64,000 nt of DNA, taken from positions 573,001 through 637,000 of the forward strand of contig CM076279.1 of NCBI GenBank assembly GCA_038380795.1, in the 5' to 3' direction. The position numbers were made by a program, and so were the translations under genes. The stretch's first letter is position 1; the number at the start of each line of letters is the position of its first letter. The notes under the pieces are model-generated. The model did not search any database. It was not told the origin of the DNA and was given only the letters and a program-made list of their open reading frames with translations. Below are positions 44,556 through 55,971 of this stretch, in pieces. Source of the DNA: Pyrocephalus nanus (Eukaryota; Chordata; Aves; Passeriformes; Tyrannidae).

Positions 44556-44559
44556 CAGT

Positions 44560-44725
44560 GGGAAAGAGGCACAAATCTTGTTACACACTGGCTAAGCCTC
44601 CCTGGGCATGTTTTCTATAAATCTCCTGGAATTTATTATATGATAACTAGCCTGGAAAAGCTAAATTAAATCCACAGCCAAGAAACTGACTTTCAAGTGT
44701 GACCTAATTTAGTTGCTGGAAGGGG
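44560..44725. promoter_or_regulatory. AT-rich island, candidate enhancer
   Basis: CAAATCTTGTTACAC, TTTTCTATAAATCTCC, GGAATTTATTATATGATAAC, GCTAAATTAAATCCAC, TTTCAAGTGTGACC and TAATTTAGTTGC. A G-rich run (GGGGAGGGAGGGGGG, 44,722-44,736) abuts it. Confidence 0.47.
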
Positions 44726-44739
44726 AGGGAGGGGGGATC

Positions 44740-45688
44740 CCGGTGCCAGTCGTTCCCGGGATGACCTCTCAGTGCAGCCGCACACCCCCGGCCTCCTCCT
44801 CACCGTGACTTTGGGGACAGAGCTCTGCAGCCTTTCATGTCTGAGCGGATCTCACACTCCCACTCTCTAGAACAAAAGCGCCTCAAGGGCTCCCCTGTCA
44901 GATGTTTTCCATTGCTCATCTCCAAGTCTTCCTTGAAGGAGCACTCTCCTCCCAGGGGGTGCTCTGGCAGGTTTGGGAATGATGGGGAAAGTCGCCACAG
45001 GGGCTCTGCATTGGAATGTTCCTCCCTGCTCCCCACCAGCCCAGTGAGTCCCGAGCTGGGCACCAGCACCCGCACAGTCCACGGCCAGCAGCACTCATAG
45101 AGGCCAGAGAGGGGGATGGCTCCGGGGAGAGAGGGCAAAAGCAGCAGGGAAAAAACCTGGATGGGGAAGAGACTTGGTGGCCTGAGCTCGAGTGAGCCCA
45201 GAGCAGGTCCTGGCAGCAGTGGCTGCACCAGCCCTGCAGATGAGGCACATCCCCCAGGATGGGCACATCCCTCCCAACGCAGGAGCAAGACATGCATCAG
45301 GGATGGGGTGACAGCCCCCCAAAAAACAGCCCAGCCCCAGCCCCAAGAGCCAGACAAGCCCCAGAACAGCACAAAGTCCTGGGAGGAACTGCCAGTGCTC
45401 AGCCAGAGTGCTGACGATGGCCAGCTCCGGCACACCATGGAGCTGTGGGGCCGGGTAGGATCGTGCACCTCCTCACCCCAAACCTACCCCACCGTGGGGC
45501 TGCTGGCTCTGGGCAGGAGCAGGTGGCAGGATGCAGGAGCGTGGAGCGGGTGGCGCGGGCAGGGCCCACGGTGAGGGCAACGTGGGCAGAGTGGCACTGT
45601 GGTGCTCTGGCAGACCCGGGGGTGGGCTCAGGGCTGGCACGCGGGCGCGTGCTGTTGTTCTGGAACGGAGTGCACTGGCAGAGCTGCA
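44740..45688. other. GC-rich filler
   Basis: Nothing recognised. Confidence 0.4.
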
Positions 45689-45689
45689 T

Positions 45690-45830
45690 GTGGGAAGCTT
45701 GCATAATAGTGCCAGCCCACACTACGCCTGCTCCTTCCCAGCATGATCAGCCCCTTGCTTTCATGAGCAATAACATCCACCCAAAGTTTTCTAAAAGACA
45801 AAAAAAAGAGCTTCAAGGTGATGCACAGAG
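45690..45830. promoter_or_regulatory. Weak AT-rich island
   Basis: GCTTGCATAATAGTGCC, TTTCATGAGCAATAACATCC and AAAGTTTTCTAAAAGAC with an A8 run. Confidence 0.3.
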
Positions 45831-45831
45831 C

Positions 45832-46598
45832 TCAGCTGCCTTTGCTGCCTCTGAACTGATGAATGCAGCTGGGGGATCCATCTGCACAGCCTTTCTAATC
45901 CCCTGCTCGGGACGACCTGTGCCCTAGAGAGTGATGAGAGCCTCAAACTCTCGCTCCCATTTCATGATTCCGGAGCAGACACTTGGGGCTGGGGCACAGC
46001 AGAGGAGCCAGTGTGTGGAGAGCGGCACTGCAAGGGATGCACTCACAAGCCCCCTGGCTGGGAGCCAGACAGTGATGCACAGCTCCACGGGCACTCACAC
46101 CTGCCCAGACACTCCCCTCGGCTCACACCAGTGGGAGAAGAGCAGTCCCAGTTCTGCGGGTCCCCTCAGGGCAGCAGTTGGTGGGGAGGGCACTGGAAGA
46201 CACATGCAGTGGCAGAAAAACCCCAAGCAGAGCGCAGTCCCTGGTCATCACGGCTGCCACAGCGCTGCTGCAACCCCTCTGAGCGCCTGCTGTGCCCGCG
46301 GGTACTCGCAGCGCTGGGAAGGAACGGGGACGATGCCTCATCTGGAGGAGAGAATCCCACTGCCTTCGAGAAGTTTAAATTTGAACTCCTCCTCAAGCTG
46401 GTGAGAGCTCCCAGTGCAGGCTGGTGTCAGCACGAGGGGGTTCCAGTCTGTGTAACGTGAACTGACGGGGATGGGTTCAGCCCAGACCACGCGGAGCGGC
46501 GCACGCAGCCCTGAGGGGGGTTGGCAGCACGGTCCGTGCCAGCAGCCGGTTCTCGGCGGGTCCAGCCGGGCTGCGACGTGCAGGGCTGTGCATGCACT
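45832..46598. other. Filler left of the large minisatellite
   Basis: A near-palindrome AGTTTAAATTTGAACT at about 46,372-46,387 is the only motif-like patch. Confidence 0.4.
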
Positions 46599-46600
46599 GA

Positions 46601-47402
46601 GGTCACACGCTCCCCTGAGCAGGCACACGCTCCCCTGTATGGTCACACGCTCCCCTGAGCAGGCACACGCTCCCCTGTATGGTCACACGCTCCCCTGTAT
46701 GGGCACACACTCCCCTGTATGGGCACACGCTCCCCTGTATGGGCACACGCTCCCCTGTATGGGCACACGCTCCCCTGTATGGGCACACGCTCCCCTGAGC
46801 GGGCACACGCTCCCCTGAGCGGGCACACACTCCCCTGTGCGGGCACACGCTCCCCTGTATGGGCACACGCTCCCCTGTATGGGCACAACGCTCCCCTGAG
46901 CGGGCACACGCTCCCCTGTATGGGCACACGCTCCCCTGTATGGGCACACGCTCCCCTGAGCGGGCACACGCTCCCCTGTGCGGGCACACGCTCCCCTGAG
47001 CGGGCACACACTCCCCTGTGCGGGCACACGCTCCCCTGTATGGGCACACACTCCCCTGTGCGGGCACAACGCTCCCCTGTATGGGCACACGCTCCCCTGT
47101 ATGGGCACAACGCTCCCCTGTATGGGCACACACTCCCCTGTATGGGCACACGCTCCCCTGTATGGGCACAACGCTCCCCTGTATGGGCACACGCTCCCCT
47201 GAGCGGGCACACGCTCCCCTGTATGGGCACACGCTCCCCTGAGCGGGCACACGCTCCCCTGAGCGGGCACACACTCCCCTGTATGGGCACACACTCCCCT
47301 GTGCGGGCACACGCTCCCCTGTATGGGCACAACGCTCCCCTGTATGGGCACACGCTCCCCTGTATGGGCACACGCTCCCCTGTGTGGGCACACGCTCCCC
47401 TG
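46601..47402. repeat. 20-bp minisatellite, about 40 copies
   Basis: Units of GGGCACACGCTCCCCTGTAT run head to tail: 39 full units plus a 17-bp partial. Thirty-four full units are 20 bp and five are 21 bp (CACAACG in place of CACACG), which accounts for the 785 bp between the first and last unit starts. The last four bases vary (GTAT, GAGC, GTGC, GTGT) and the first units begin GGTC or AGGC. Identity is very high, so the array is probably young and length-polymorphic. It lacks stop codons in all three minus frames, which creates spurious ORFs of about 280-330 codons. Confidence 0.97.
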
Positions 47403-47404
47403 GC

Positions 47405-50262
47405 CGTGCTGGGGCACCACCCAGGTCCCACATGCTCTGGGATCTCCGTGCTCCTGCAGCGAGCAGGAGGGACATGGCTGGGACTGATCCCTAAGCAGGA
47501 CCAGATCCCTCCACCCCACATCCCATGAGCACCAAAGCAGGCGCGGCTTCTCCTTGTGACGCCCCCCTTTGCCAGGTCACCCCACAAGAGTCTGGACCCA
47601 CAGGATGTGTCCCCAGTGCCGGTGTAAAGCACCTGGTAGGCAGACCGTGGGCTGTTGCCCCAGGCACAGCCGTGGGAAGCAGCAGCTTCATCCTCAACTG
47701 AAAAATATCTCCATGCCCTCCCCTACATGGACTGCTGAGTGGGAACAACATACCTGAAGACGAAGAGCGGGTGCCTCAGGCGCAGTGGCAGGCAGGAGCT
47801 CACACTCGTGTTCGCCCCTCGGAGCTGTCAGGAAGAGCCGCTGGGGTCTCACAGCAGCAGCTTCTCAGCCTGAAAGAGAGAGGGAGAGGCTCCAGTCCCA
47901 TCCCTATGTAGGCACCACCACTAATAACGGAGGAGGACGTGGCAGAGCTCGGCGCCTCAGAACACCACGGCTCCGGGGACTCACACACACTTGGCCCACT
48001 CCTTCGAACAGCACAATCATCTCATGGCTGGGGGGCAGCTCTGGAGCACCCCTTACGTGTGCAGAGGCAGGACCCTGCCCACTGGAAAGCCCCCCAAGAG
48101 GGGGAAGCGTGGCCCTGGACAATGGGGTTTGGCTGCACAGGGTGCAGGGGAAGTGCCCAGCTCAGGATCCCCAGTGCCACACATCCCGGTCTCTGCACTG
48201 ACACAGCACGCTGAGGCTGGTCCTGCCTCCCCAAAAGCACCAGCCCTACCCTCAGATGAGCACCTGGGATGGAGACAAGGAAAGGCAAAAACTTCCTAAG
48301 GGAAAAAAACACCTGTTCCCCCAAAGGCTGCCCACAGCCCCACATTTACTTTTCCCCAATCCAGGCTGAACAGGAAATAATTTAACAGCTTGTCCCCTGT
48401 TTTAATGGGACTTTTTCCCCGTTCCCCTGGGCAGCCCATGCTTCACGTCCCCCCTGCACTTCAGCCAGGCAGCCCCCCTGCCCGCCGTGAGTTATGATGC
48501 CTGCACCGTGCAGGGATGGGCTGGGAGCACCGGGAGCTGAGATTTATCCCCTCAGCACAGCAGGGGCAGAGGCCGGCAGATAAGTCACAGCAGAGCTGCG
48601 GGAGCGGCTCAAGGTCCTCCAAGGTTGGCTCATTAAAAACCGAGGAGAAGAGGAAGGAAAAATCTGCCCGCGGTGGTGTGGCTGCAAATCCCCCTCCTGC
48701 TGCCAAACCAGCCATGGCCAACAGGGAGGTGGGAAGGGAGTCAGGACCCCCAGGCCATCTCTGCAGCAATCCCCGGGGCAGCCTACTGGCCCGGACCCTG
48801 TAAAGCCACCAGCATCCCCCAAACACCACCCCAGCACATCCCAATAACCACAGCAGCACAGGACAAGGATATTCTTCCCAGCAGCACAGGAGCAGAGAGC
48901 CAGTGAGGAGCCAAGGGCAACCCACAGAGCTGCTCAGATGCTGGCCCCAGGACCAGCTGGAGCTGCACACACTGGGATTGGCACCAGCAGTCACCCAGCA
49001 TGGCAAGCCCACTGCTGGGACTGGGCACTATCCCCACCATGGGCACCATAAGCAGTTTGGGGATAGACCAAAGAAAACCCACAGAGACGCAGTGAACATC
49101 ACAAGCATTCCCCAGCCTCCCCAAACCTGCTGGAATTCCCCTCCTGTTCCATTAGTCCTGCTCATTAGGCTCTGCTCCTGATCAGCAGGCAGAGCTAGAG
49201 CTCAGTGCAGCATCATGCCCCTCCATCCCAGCCCCTTTAATGCTGGTCTGTCACAGCCCTAAGGCCCCCTTGGTGTCCCCAACAGCCCCATTGGTTGTCC
49301 CTGAACACCCCCTTGGCTGTCCCCTCCAGCAGGCACTGCCACCAGCCTCTCTTGCTCTGCCCTGGATGGTTTGTGCGTGACCAGAAACTGCAGCTGAGCC
49401 AGAGGTTCAGTGGGGACTCCACTGTGGGGTTTGCCTGAGACTGAACCACCCATGCATGTGCAGTGAGCTCAGGACATGATAAACACTGGGAAAATCCAAC
49501 AGCATCCCTGAAACAAGCTGAGCACAGCAGGATTTTTTTCAGCACCTTCTATTTTCAAAAGCAAGCCTACGTGTGTGCTGGGGATGGGGATGGCGTGTTC
49601 CCCACTGCTGTCGGGGGCCCAGCAACATCCCTCACCTGCCAACAGCATCCCTTACCATCGGCAGCATCCCTGCAGCACCCCCCTGCAGGGAAAGCGATCC
49701 AGCCCCAGGAGGGATGGGAAAGTAGATTGCAGATCCCCATGGGGCATCTCCCCCAGGAGCCACCGGGCTTTTACTACACACTAAACCACAGCGATTAGAT
49801 CGACAAGCCAACCCCTGGAAGGCTGAGAGGTTTTATCAAAGCCAGCAGCACCCCAGGGAGGAGATGGAAAGATGATGCAGCTGCCCGCAGCATCTGCAAT
49901 CCCAAGGCCAGCCCGGCGGCTGATGCAGGGGGGGCAGGACCGAGGCTGTACCTGCTCATTTTTGGAGGCTGAGCCCCTGCCACTGCAGCGTCCCATGAGG
50001 TCCCTGGTCCCTGGTCCCAGCCCAGCACACTCTGCCAGACCCCACCATGGCAATGGGGTGGCACAGAAATGCCCCTCAGCGGGGCAGGGCTGGGGGTGCA
50101 GTGGGGGCCTGGTGCCCACAGTGGTTTTCCCTGGATTGCAGAGCAGGGGGAGAGGAATTTTCTTTCAGCAGCAAACTCACTGAAGCAGCACTTGGCGCCT
50201 GTGCAGCCTGAGATACAGCTCCTGCTCCAGCCCAACCAGGAGCTATTTCCCACTTATCTCTG
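47405..50262. other. Long GC-rich filler
   Basis: 2.9 kb. A weak AT patch at 48,340-48,420 (CAGGAAATAATTTAACAGC, GTTTTAATGGGAC) and another at 49,530-49,565. On the minus strand CTTCAG|GTATGT near 47,755 is a donor-like word. No gene recognised. Confidence 0.45.
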
Positions 50263-50264
50263 CC

Positions 50265-50490
50265 GCCGCTGATATCTGTGCAGCAGAACACGGCGCTCGG
50301 TAATAGGATTTTGATGCTAAACAGAAGATGTTTTTTCCCTGGGTCTCACGTCACACCTGGAGGTATCCATGGCCATGGAGGTGACACAGAGGAAGGCTAA
50401 AGAGTTTCAACTCTTGCGCTGAGGGAGCAGCTTCTCCTTTAGCTGCAAAACAGCAGAATTTCAGTGATCTAATATTAGCTGCCCGCGTCG
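50265..50490. promoter_or_regulatory. AT-rich island
   Basis: GCTGATATCTGTGC, CGGTAATAGGATTTTGATGC, CCATGGCCATGG, AGAATTTCAGTG and a perfect 10-bp palindrome CTAATATTAG (50,469-50,478). TGACACAGAGG and GTCTCACGTCACAC lie in the middle. Confidence 0.42.
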
Positions 50491-50590
50491 TGCCCCCATC
50501 CCAGCACAGCTGAGGGAAGAGGAGGGAGGAGAGCACAGCCCCACTACTGCAGCCCAGCTGATCCCCCTGGGGATGCGCTGGGGGAGCCTG

Positions 50591-50690
50591 CACCCCATGG
50601 GCATCACCTGCACCCCATGGGCATCACCTGCACCCCATGGGCATCACCTGTACCCCATGGGCATCATCCACTCCCCGTGGGCATCACCCG
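50591..50690. repeat. 20-bp tandem repeat, five copies
   Basis: CACCCCATGGGCATCACCTG is repeated five times; the first three are perfect and the last two drift (TACCCCATGGGCATCATCCA, CTCCCCGTGGGCATCACCCG). Confidence 0.93.
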
Positions 50691-50762
50691 CTCCCAGCAC
50701 TTCCCCAGCCCTGGGCACTGCTGTCAACTGCATCCCATGCCACAGGGACCACCCACACATCA

Positions 50763-50780
50763 CAGCAGCAGCAGCAGCAG
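50763..50780. repeat. (CAG)6 microsatellite
   Basis: Six CAG units followed by CGG. It is noncoding as far as can be seen. Confidence 0.92.
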
Positions 50781-51212
50781 CGGCACAAAGCCAGGCTTGG
50801 GTGGTGCAGCCCCGCTCACAGCTGCCTCAGGGAAAGGGGAGGAAGGCTTTGTCACCTCCCTGCCACCCTCCTCCCTATCTGAGTGAAAGGAAGGTCCCAC
50901 GCACCCCTGGCTGCTGAGGACTGGGAAAGTCTCTGCCTGCCACAGACAAAACTGAAGCGATGGGAACCACCCCCGCTGGGCACAGGTGACATCTCACCCG
51001 TGGGAACGCTGCCGGCGCGGCGTCAGGGCTGTCACTGCTCCCACAGCACAAACCGGGGCACAAAGGGCACCGGCAGAAAAGCCACAGGCTGCTGGCAGTG
51101 GGTGAGTCTGGCCAAGGCCAAGGTCAGTGTGTCGGGCTGGACTCCAGCACGCTTGGCCAGGCTGACCACAGCCGTGCCAAGAGGTGCTCACAGGGCACAC
51201 AGCGGTTGTGGG

Positions 51213-51340
51213 GTGCACACTGACCACGGGGGGCACGGTGCTCGTGGGGTCCCACACTGACCACAGTGCTCGTGGGGTCCCACACTGACCACGGGGGGCA
51301 CGGTGCTCGTGGGGTCCCACACTGACCATGGAGTGTGCTC
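51213..51340. repeat. 37/28-bp tandem repeat
   Basis: Units contain ACACTGACCACGGGGGGCAC then GGTGCTCGTGGGGTCCC. Two long units flank one shorter unit that lacks the GGGGGGCACG part, and a degenerate copy (ACTGACCATGGAGTGTGCTC) closes the array. Confidence 0.85.
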
Positions 51341-51341
51341 T

Positions 51342-51648
51342 GACCACAGGGTCCCTCCTGCACCACCACAGCGAGCAGCTCCAGCCCTGGCAGCAATGGT
51401 GCCCAGGCCAGCCCCGCTCCAGCTGAGCCGAGGAGTGTCACGGGGAGGGAAGCACAGCCCCGTGCAGGCAAGCACAGCACGGGTACAGCCACAGCCGTGC
51501 CACCACAGACCCCATCCCACACGCACTGTGTGTGGACAGCATATGCCCCAGAGCCAGGGCAGCGTGGGCAGCCCCTGCTGTGGGGACAGGGATGCCAGGG
51601 GCCAGGCCAGCCACGCTGTGGGGACAGAGGTGCCAGGAGGCGGTCGCA
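51342..51648. other. GC-rich filler
   Basis: Nothing recognised after the 37/28-bp repeat. Confidence 0.4.
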
Positions 51649-51649
51649 G

Positions 51650-51930
51650 TCTGTTTTCCTGCACAAGCACATTAAGCATTCCACACGGCATTTTGCTGTA
51701 AATCACTTCCTATTCAGGCTCACTGCTGAGGGTCTCTGAAGGTCGATTTTCCATGGTTATGACAACAAAAACTAAAATTGGGTCAAACCTGAAAGGTATT
51801 ATCTTCCTCCAAGCTGCTAAATGCACAATAGTAATGAGGTTGGTTAAGCAGTTCACCCCCAGCCCGCATTATTTGCTCTGAAGATGTATTAACCAGTTAA
51901 ATGAGCGTGATAAGGCAGCTCTGCTCGTTC
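51650..51930. promoter_or_regulatory. Large AT-rich island, candidate enhancer
   Basis: GCATTTTGCTGTAAATCAC, GGTCGATTTTCCATGGTTAT, GACAACAAAAACTAAAATTG, GGTATTATCTTCC, CACAATAGTAATGAGG, GCATTATTTGCTC, GTATTAACCAGTTAAATGAG and CGTGATAAGG. Long and non-repetitive, next to a CpG cluster. Confidence 0.53.
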
Positions 51931-51964
51931 CTCCCACCAGCTGCACGGCAGATCTGAGGTTCTG

Positions 51965-52220
51965 GGGCTCTGTATCCCGGCTAATCACCGAGACCGCAGC
52001 CCCGGCGACAAAGGCGGCCGCGCCACCCCGCTCCGGGCCAGGCTCTGCCCGGCCTGACCCGCGGGAGCACAAAGGGAACTTTAAAGGCATCCAGCGGCTC
52101 AGAGCCATTGGAAAAAATAATTATCCTTCCTCCTCCCCTTTCTCTTTCTTCTTCTTAACGCTCTCCCCCGTCCAACCTCCCGATGAAAGAACAAGCCCGC
52201 CGCCCGCCCCAGCAGAGGAG
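51965..52220. other. CpG cluster beside an AT-rich island
   Basis: CCGAGACCGCAGCCCCGGCG, GGCGGCCGCGCC and CCCGCCGCCCGCCCC follow the strong island at 51,650-51,930. A T/C-rich tract (about 52,125-52,160) lies between them. It may be a promoter or CpG-rich enhancer. Confidence 0.35.
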
Positions 52221-52474
52221 GTTTAGCAGCATCCCTGCACCAGGATGGGGGATTATCCCTGTCTGCCACTGCTGGGTATGGGACCAGGGGGGCAAAACCC
52301 ACCCAACCACCCTGTAAGCACTGGAGGTCACCTCACAAAGGTACCCAAAAGACGCTGCATGCCCAGGGCAGAGCTCTCCCTACAGACCTGCTGTAAGGGG
52401 TGTGGGGCTAAGGCTGCCTAGGGCACCCACCTCGGGAATCCCCACTCCAGCAGGGCTGCGGGGCTGGTTGTGGG

Positions 52475-52665
52475 ACACAGAAAACATTTGTTTTTACAGG
52501 ATTTCTGCTGTTTTTCCTAAAACAAACACCCATTAATTTAAATATAACTGATGTAAACAAGCACGACCCTAAAATCCATGTGCAGCTGTATGGAACGGGG
52601 GAGAGGGAGGGAGGGAGGGGAAACACTTTAATTAATCCCTAAAATGAATGAGATGGGAAAACTCG
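52475..52665. promoter_or_regulatory. AT-rich island with forkhead words and a G4
   Basis: AACATTTGTTTTTACAGG, AAAACAAACACCC, CATTAATTTAAATATAAC and TGTAAACA (52,552-52,559, perfect forkhead site). The G-quadruplex motif at 52,597 follows, then CTTTAATTAATCCC. Confidence 0.52.
52597..52620 (+). other. Canonical G-quadruplex motif
   Basis: G5-AGA-GGG-A-GGG-A-GGG-A-GGGG: four G3+ runs separated by single A loops, which is among the most stable G4 types. It lies inside the AT-rich island 52,475-52,665. Confidence 0.7.
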
Positions 52666-52667
52666 AA

Positions 52668-54660
52668 CTGCAAGGAAAGCATCTGGCACTGCTGCAGGAA
52701 AGGGCTGCCCAGGATGTGGGGTCGTGCTCTGCTGTGTAACACTGCTGGAGCTGCCACACCAGCCATCTCACAGCACCAGCCCACGGGTGGGAGAGTCACA
52801 CCACACCCACAGCACCCAGGGAGGGGACCACAGTGGTGCCAGTCCCACGTGCCACAGCCCCAAAGCCCTGAGCTGGGCACATCTGACTGGCTCTCCCCTC
52901 TGACTCAGGTCCCTGGCTCCATCCCCAGCGCAGAGAGGAGGTGCAGGATCCTGCACACAGCCTGTCTGGATGGGGGACAGGTTCCACGGGAAGTGGCAGG
53001 AGGCTTCACCTCCCAAAGGAGGGACCCTGCCACCAGCCAGGAAGCACATGGAGGAAGCACGGAGAGAGCCTTGGTGTGTCTCTCCCAGTGATCCAGCTGG
53101 GGCTTTGCCAGGAGGAAGTGCCTGCATGGAGAAATGCCAGCACTTTCTAGCACAGAAGGATGGATGAAGGTATCCCAAGGTGGGATCTGTGTCTGCAGAA
53201 GCTCTGGGACCAGCACTACGGCCTCCAGGAGCCACCTCCTGCGTGACCAAAATGTGGCTGTAAACAGTACCTGAGGACCACGTGGGAGAGAGACTACAGA
53301 TCAGATCCCCTGCTTTGCCTTGTTCTGCAGACTCCCCAACTCCTACACTGATGGCTGGCCCTGCATTGTGCCCTGGCATGGCAGGGAAAGGCCAAAACTA
53401 GCACAGCCACACAACGTCCCTGCTGTCATTCCTGATTTCAGCAGCCTGCCCACCATGAAGCCCTGCCTGCACCGCTGCCCTGTCCCTGCCTGCACACACA
53501 TCGTGGGCTCTCAAGGTGACACTTGGCTCCCTGCAGATGTGTCCATCAGATCCATACTGTTCCTCCTCTCCTCAAGGATCTCAAACCTCTGCCATGGTGG
53601 TGGGAGGCCAGCCCAGCATGGTGCTCCACTCTGGGAGCTCAGCCCCCTGTTCCCTTACCTTGGTGCACCATTCATGCTGCCAAGGCTCCTCAGCAGTGAA
53701 GGCTCCAGGATGGGCAGGCAGGATGATGGCACCTCCAGGACCCACCCAAGCACCGGAACCGGCACGTGCCAGGCTCTGCACCCCACCAGCCCTCCCGGCC
53801 ACGCCACGCGGCTCCCAGTGCTGCCTTTGGAGCCGGCTGCCGCAGCGCACACGTCCTCCCCCCTGCCCTTTCCAACGCCGCCGGTGATGGGAGGGAGTTA
53901 GAAATGCCAGGAGAAGCATTCCTTATTCCAAGAAGCCAGATCATCTGAAGACTGGCAGCAGCCCAGCGCCCGGAGAAACATCCCCAGATTTACGGCCAGC
54001 ACGGCCAAAGAGACAGAAGAGCTTTAGTGAACCTGGTTTTAAGACCCCATGGGAAAGTGACAGTGGAATCTGAGTGACCCAGGAACTCCACCTCTCCATG
54101 GGGAAAACACAAGGGACAAAAAAGGAGCCTGGCAGCCCCAGGGACAGCAGGGAGGGGGCTGCCAAGGGATGGTCTGTGTCCCAGGACCAACGGGACACAC
54201 ACTGAGACACCACACACAGGGACCAGGCGGCTGCTGGGACAGCAGAGCATCATTGCTGGAGCACCCTGCACTGCCTGCAGCACTGATCCAGCCTCCCCCT
54301 CCTCCTCCTCCAGGGCTTCTTCCTCTCCTTCCCCTCTTTGTCATTCCTCTCAGCTCACGCCTCTTCTCTGCTCTCCTTCAGCTGCTCGAAGCAATAATCC
54401 AGGGCACTGACGCCCCGGCAGATTGCTCAGCGCCGCTCCACACTGCTGACCGGGGTTTTAATGACTCCCCCAGCTACGCCAGGCCGGTCCCCACCCCCGC
54501 CGGCTGCCAGGCAGGCTCTCCCCACCAGCCCTCCTCCAAAAACACCTGCACCCTCCGCAGGGACGGGCGAGGAGCACCCACCACCTCCAGCTTGGCGGGG
54601 CTCAGCCGGCATCTGCTCGCGCCTTGCACTGGGCTCTCAGCCACCTCGGGGACCCACAGG
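52668..54660. other. Long GC-rich filler
   Basis: No island recognised. On the minus strand CCAAG|GTAAGG near 53,659 is a donor-like word. Slightly CpG-rich near 54,410-54,510. Confidence 0.45.
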
Positions 54661-54664
54661 ATCA

Positions 54665-54780
54665 GCTCAGCAGCCCCGGCCCCCCAGGGCTCCCCCAGCT
54701 CCCCAGGGCTCCCCTGGCCCCCCAGAGCTCCCCCAGCCCCCCAGGGCTCCCCCAGCCCCCCAGGGCTCCCCCTGCCCCCG
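54665..54780. repeat. C-rich 19-20-bp tandem repeat
   Basis: Five to six imperfect copies of CCCCCCAGGGCTCCCCCAG. The minus strand is G-rich and could form G-quadruplexes. The proline/glycine-rich open frames on both strands come from this array. Confidence 0.85.
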
Positions 54781-54781
54781 G

Positions 54782-55783
54782 GCAAGGCGAGTGCAGCCAA
54801 GGACACCGGTGCAGCAGCCGGAGGGGCTGCAGGCTGACTGCACAGTGCACGTTCCTTGGGGACAGGGAAGGGACAACTGCGGCTCGGTGTCAGTCAGAGT
54901 GCTGCTCAAAGCGTCTTGGCACACGGCTCTGCACAGGGACAGACCAGGCAGGGACAGGACAGGGAGCAGGCAGAGACTCGACAGGTACTGGGGCTCTGCC
55001 TGCAGGATCCAGGCAGCACTCTGGGCTCCAGCTGCCCCATGCCAGCACCTGCCAGCTTCTGGAGTGAGGGGCTGCTCCCCAGAGGAGGATGGGTACGACG
55101 GGGACCGAGCCCTGTCCCCAGAGCTGAGCTGCCCATGGGCAGCCAGGCAGGAACACATCAGCAGGACTGGGGGACAGGCCAGCAGAATGACTCTGTCCAG
55201 CCCTGCCATCGCCCCCCACGAGGCCACGTCGAGACCCAGTGTCCAGCTTTGGGCCCCCCTATGCAGGTGGGACTCATAGACTGGAGTCCAGCAGAAGGCC
55301 ACAGTGATGGTTGGAGGTTGGAACATGGGACAGAGATACAGTGGGAGGGAGATGGGTGCTCAACCCAGAGAAAGGGAGGCTCAGGGACACCAGGGGTGGG
55401 GGGTTATGGGAGATCAGGGTCAGGGTAGGAGCAGGGAGGGCAGTGGAGCTCCAGCTGCAATATCCTGCTTCCCAACAAATCCATCTGTCCATGCATATCA
55501 GCAAAGTAATTTTAGAGGCAAGCAGCAGCCACCGTCCAGGAACCATAAAGCAGAGACAGTGCCAACTGCCAGCAACCATAGCCTGCTGCTCTCCTGCCTG
55601 ACATCACCTCAGCCCCTGCCCAGCATCACCTCAGCCCCTGCTCCATCTCCACGCTCAGCCCCAGCCCCAGCTGCAGGGAGCAGCAGATGAGCCGGGGGCA
55701 CAGGGCTGCCCCATGACCCCCAGCCCCCCTGACCCCTCACCACCAGGCACACCCCTCACTGCCAGGCTGCAGGTCCCTGCGTC
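54782..55783. other. GC-rich filler
   Basis: Contains only the 22-bp duplication at 55,601. Confidence 0.45.
55601..55645. repeat. 22-bp duplication
   Basis: CATCACCTCAGCCCCTGCCCAG is present once in full and once nearly complete (ending GCTCC). Confidence 0.8.
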
Positions 55784-55784
55784 C

Positions 55785-55970
55785 CGTCCTTTAATTAACA
55801 TTCCACATGTAAAGTTGGATTGTAATTACTGCAACTGATTAACAGGCCGAAGGTAGCCCGTCTCCGAGGGAGCAGATTAGCCGTGGCTCTCTCAAGCTGC
55901 TCCTCTCACCTCGGCACTGCCGGTGCATTTTAAGCAGGGCCCGATGCCCCTGCAGTCAGTGATTAATGGG
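55785..55970. promoter_or_regulatory. AT-rich island
   Basis: CTTTAATTAACATTCC, GTTGGATTGTAATTACTGC, CTGATTAACAGGCCG and, after a GC-rich gap, GTGATTAATGGGTG. Confidence 0.4.
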
Positions 55971-55971
55971 T

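Noticed and set aside
46601..47402. CRISPR-like array
   Set aside because: Units are contiguous with no unique spacers; this is a eukaryotic minisatellite.
46603..47632. Minus-strand open frames of 278-329 codons containing repeated HTGER
   Set aside because: HTGER resembles the linker of C2H2 zinc fingers, but it is produced by the 20-bp minisatellite read in three frames; the finger spacing of C and H residues is absent.
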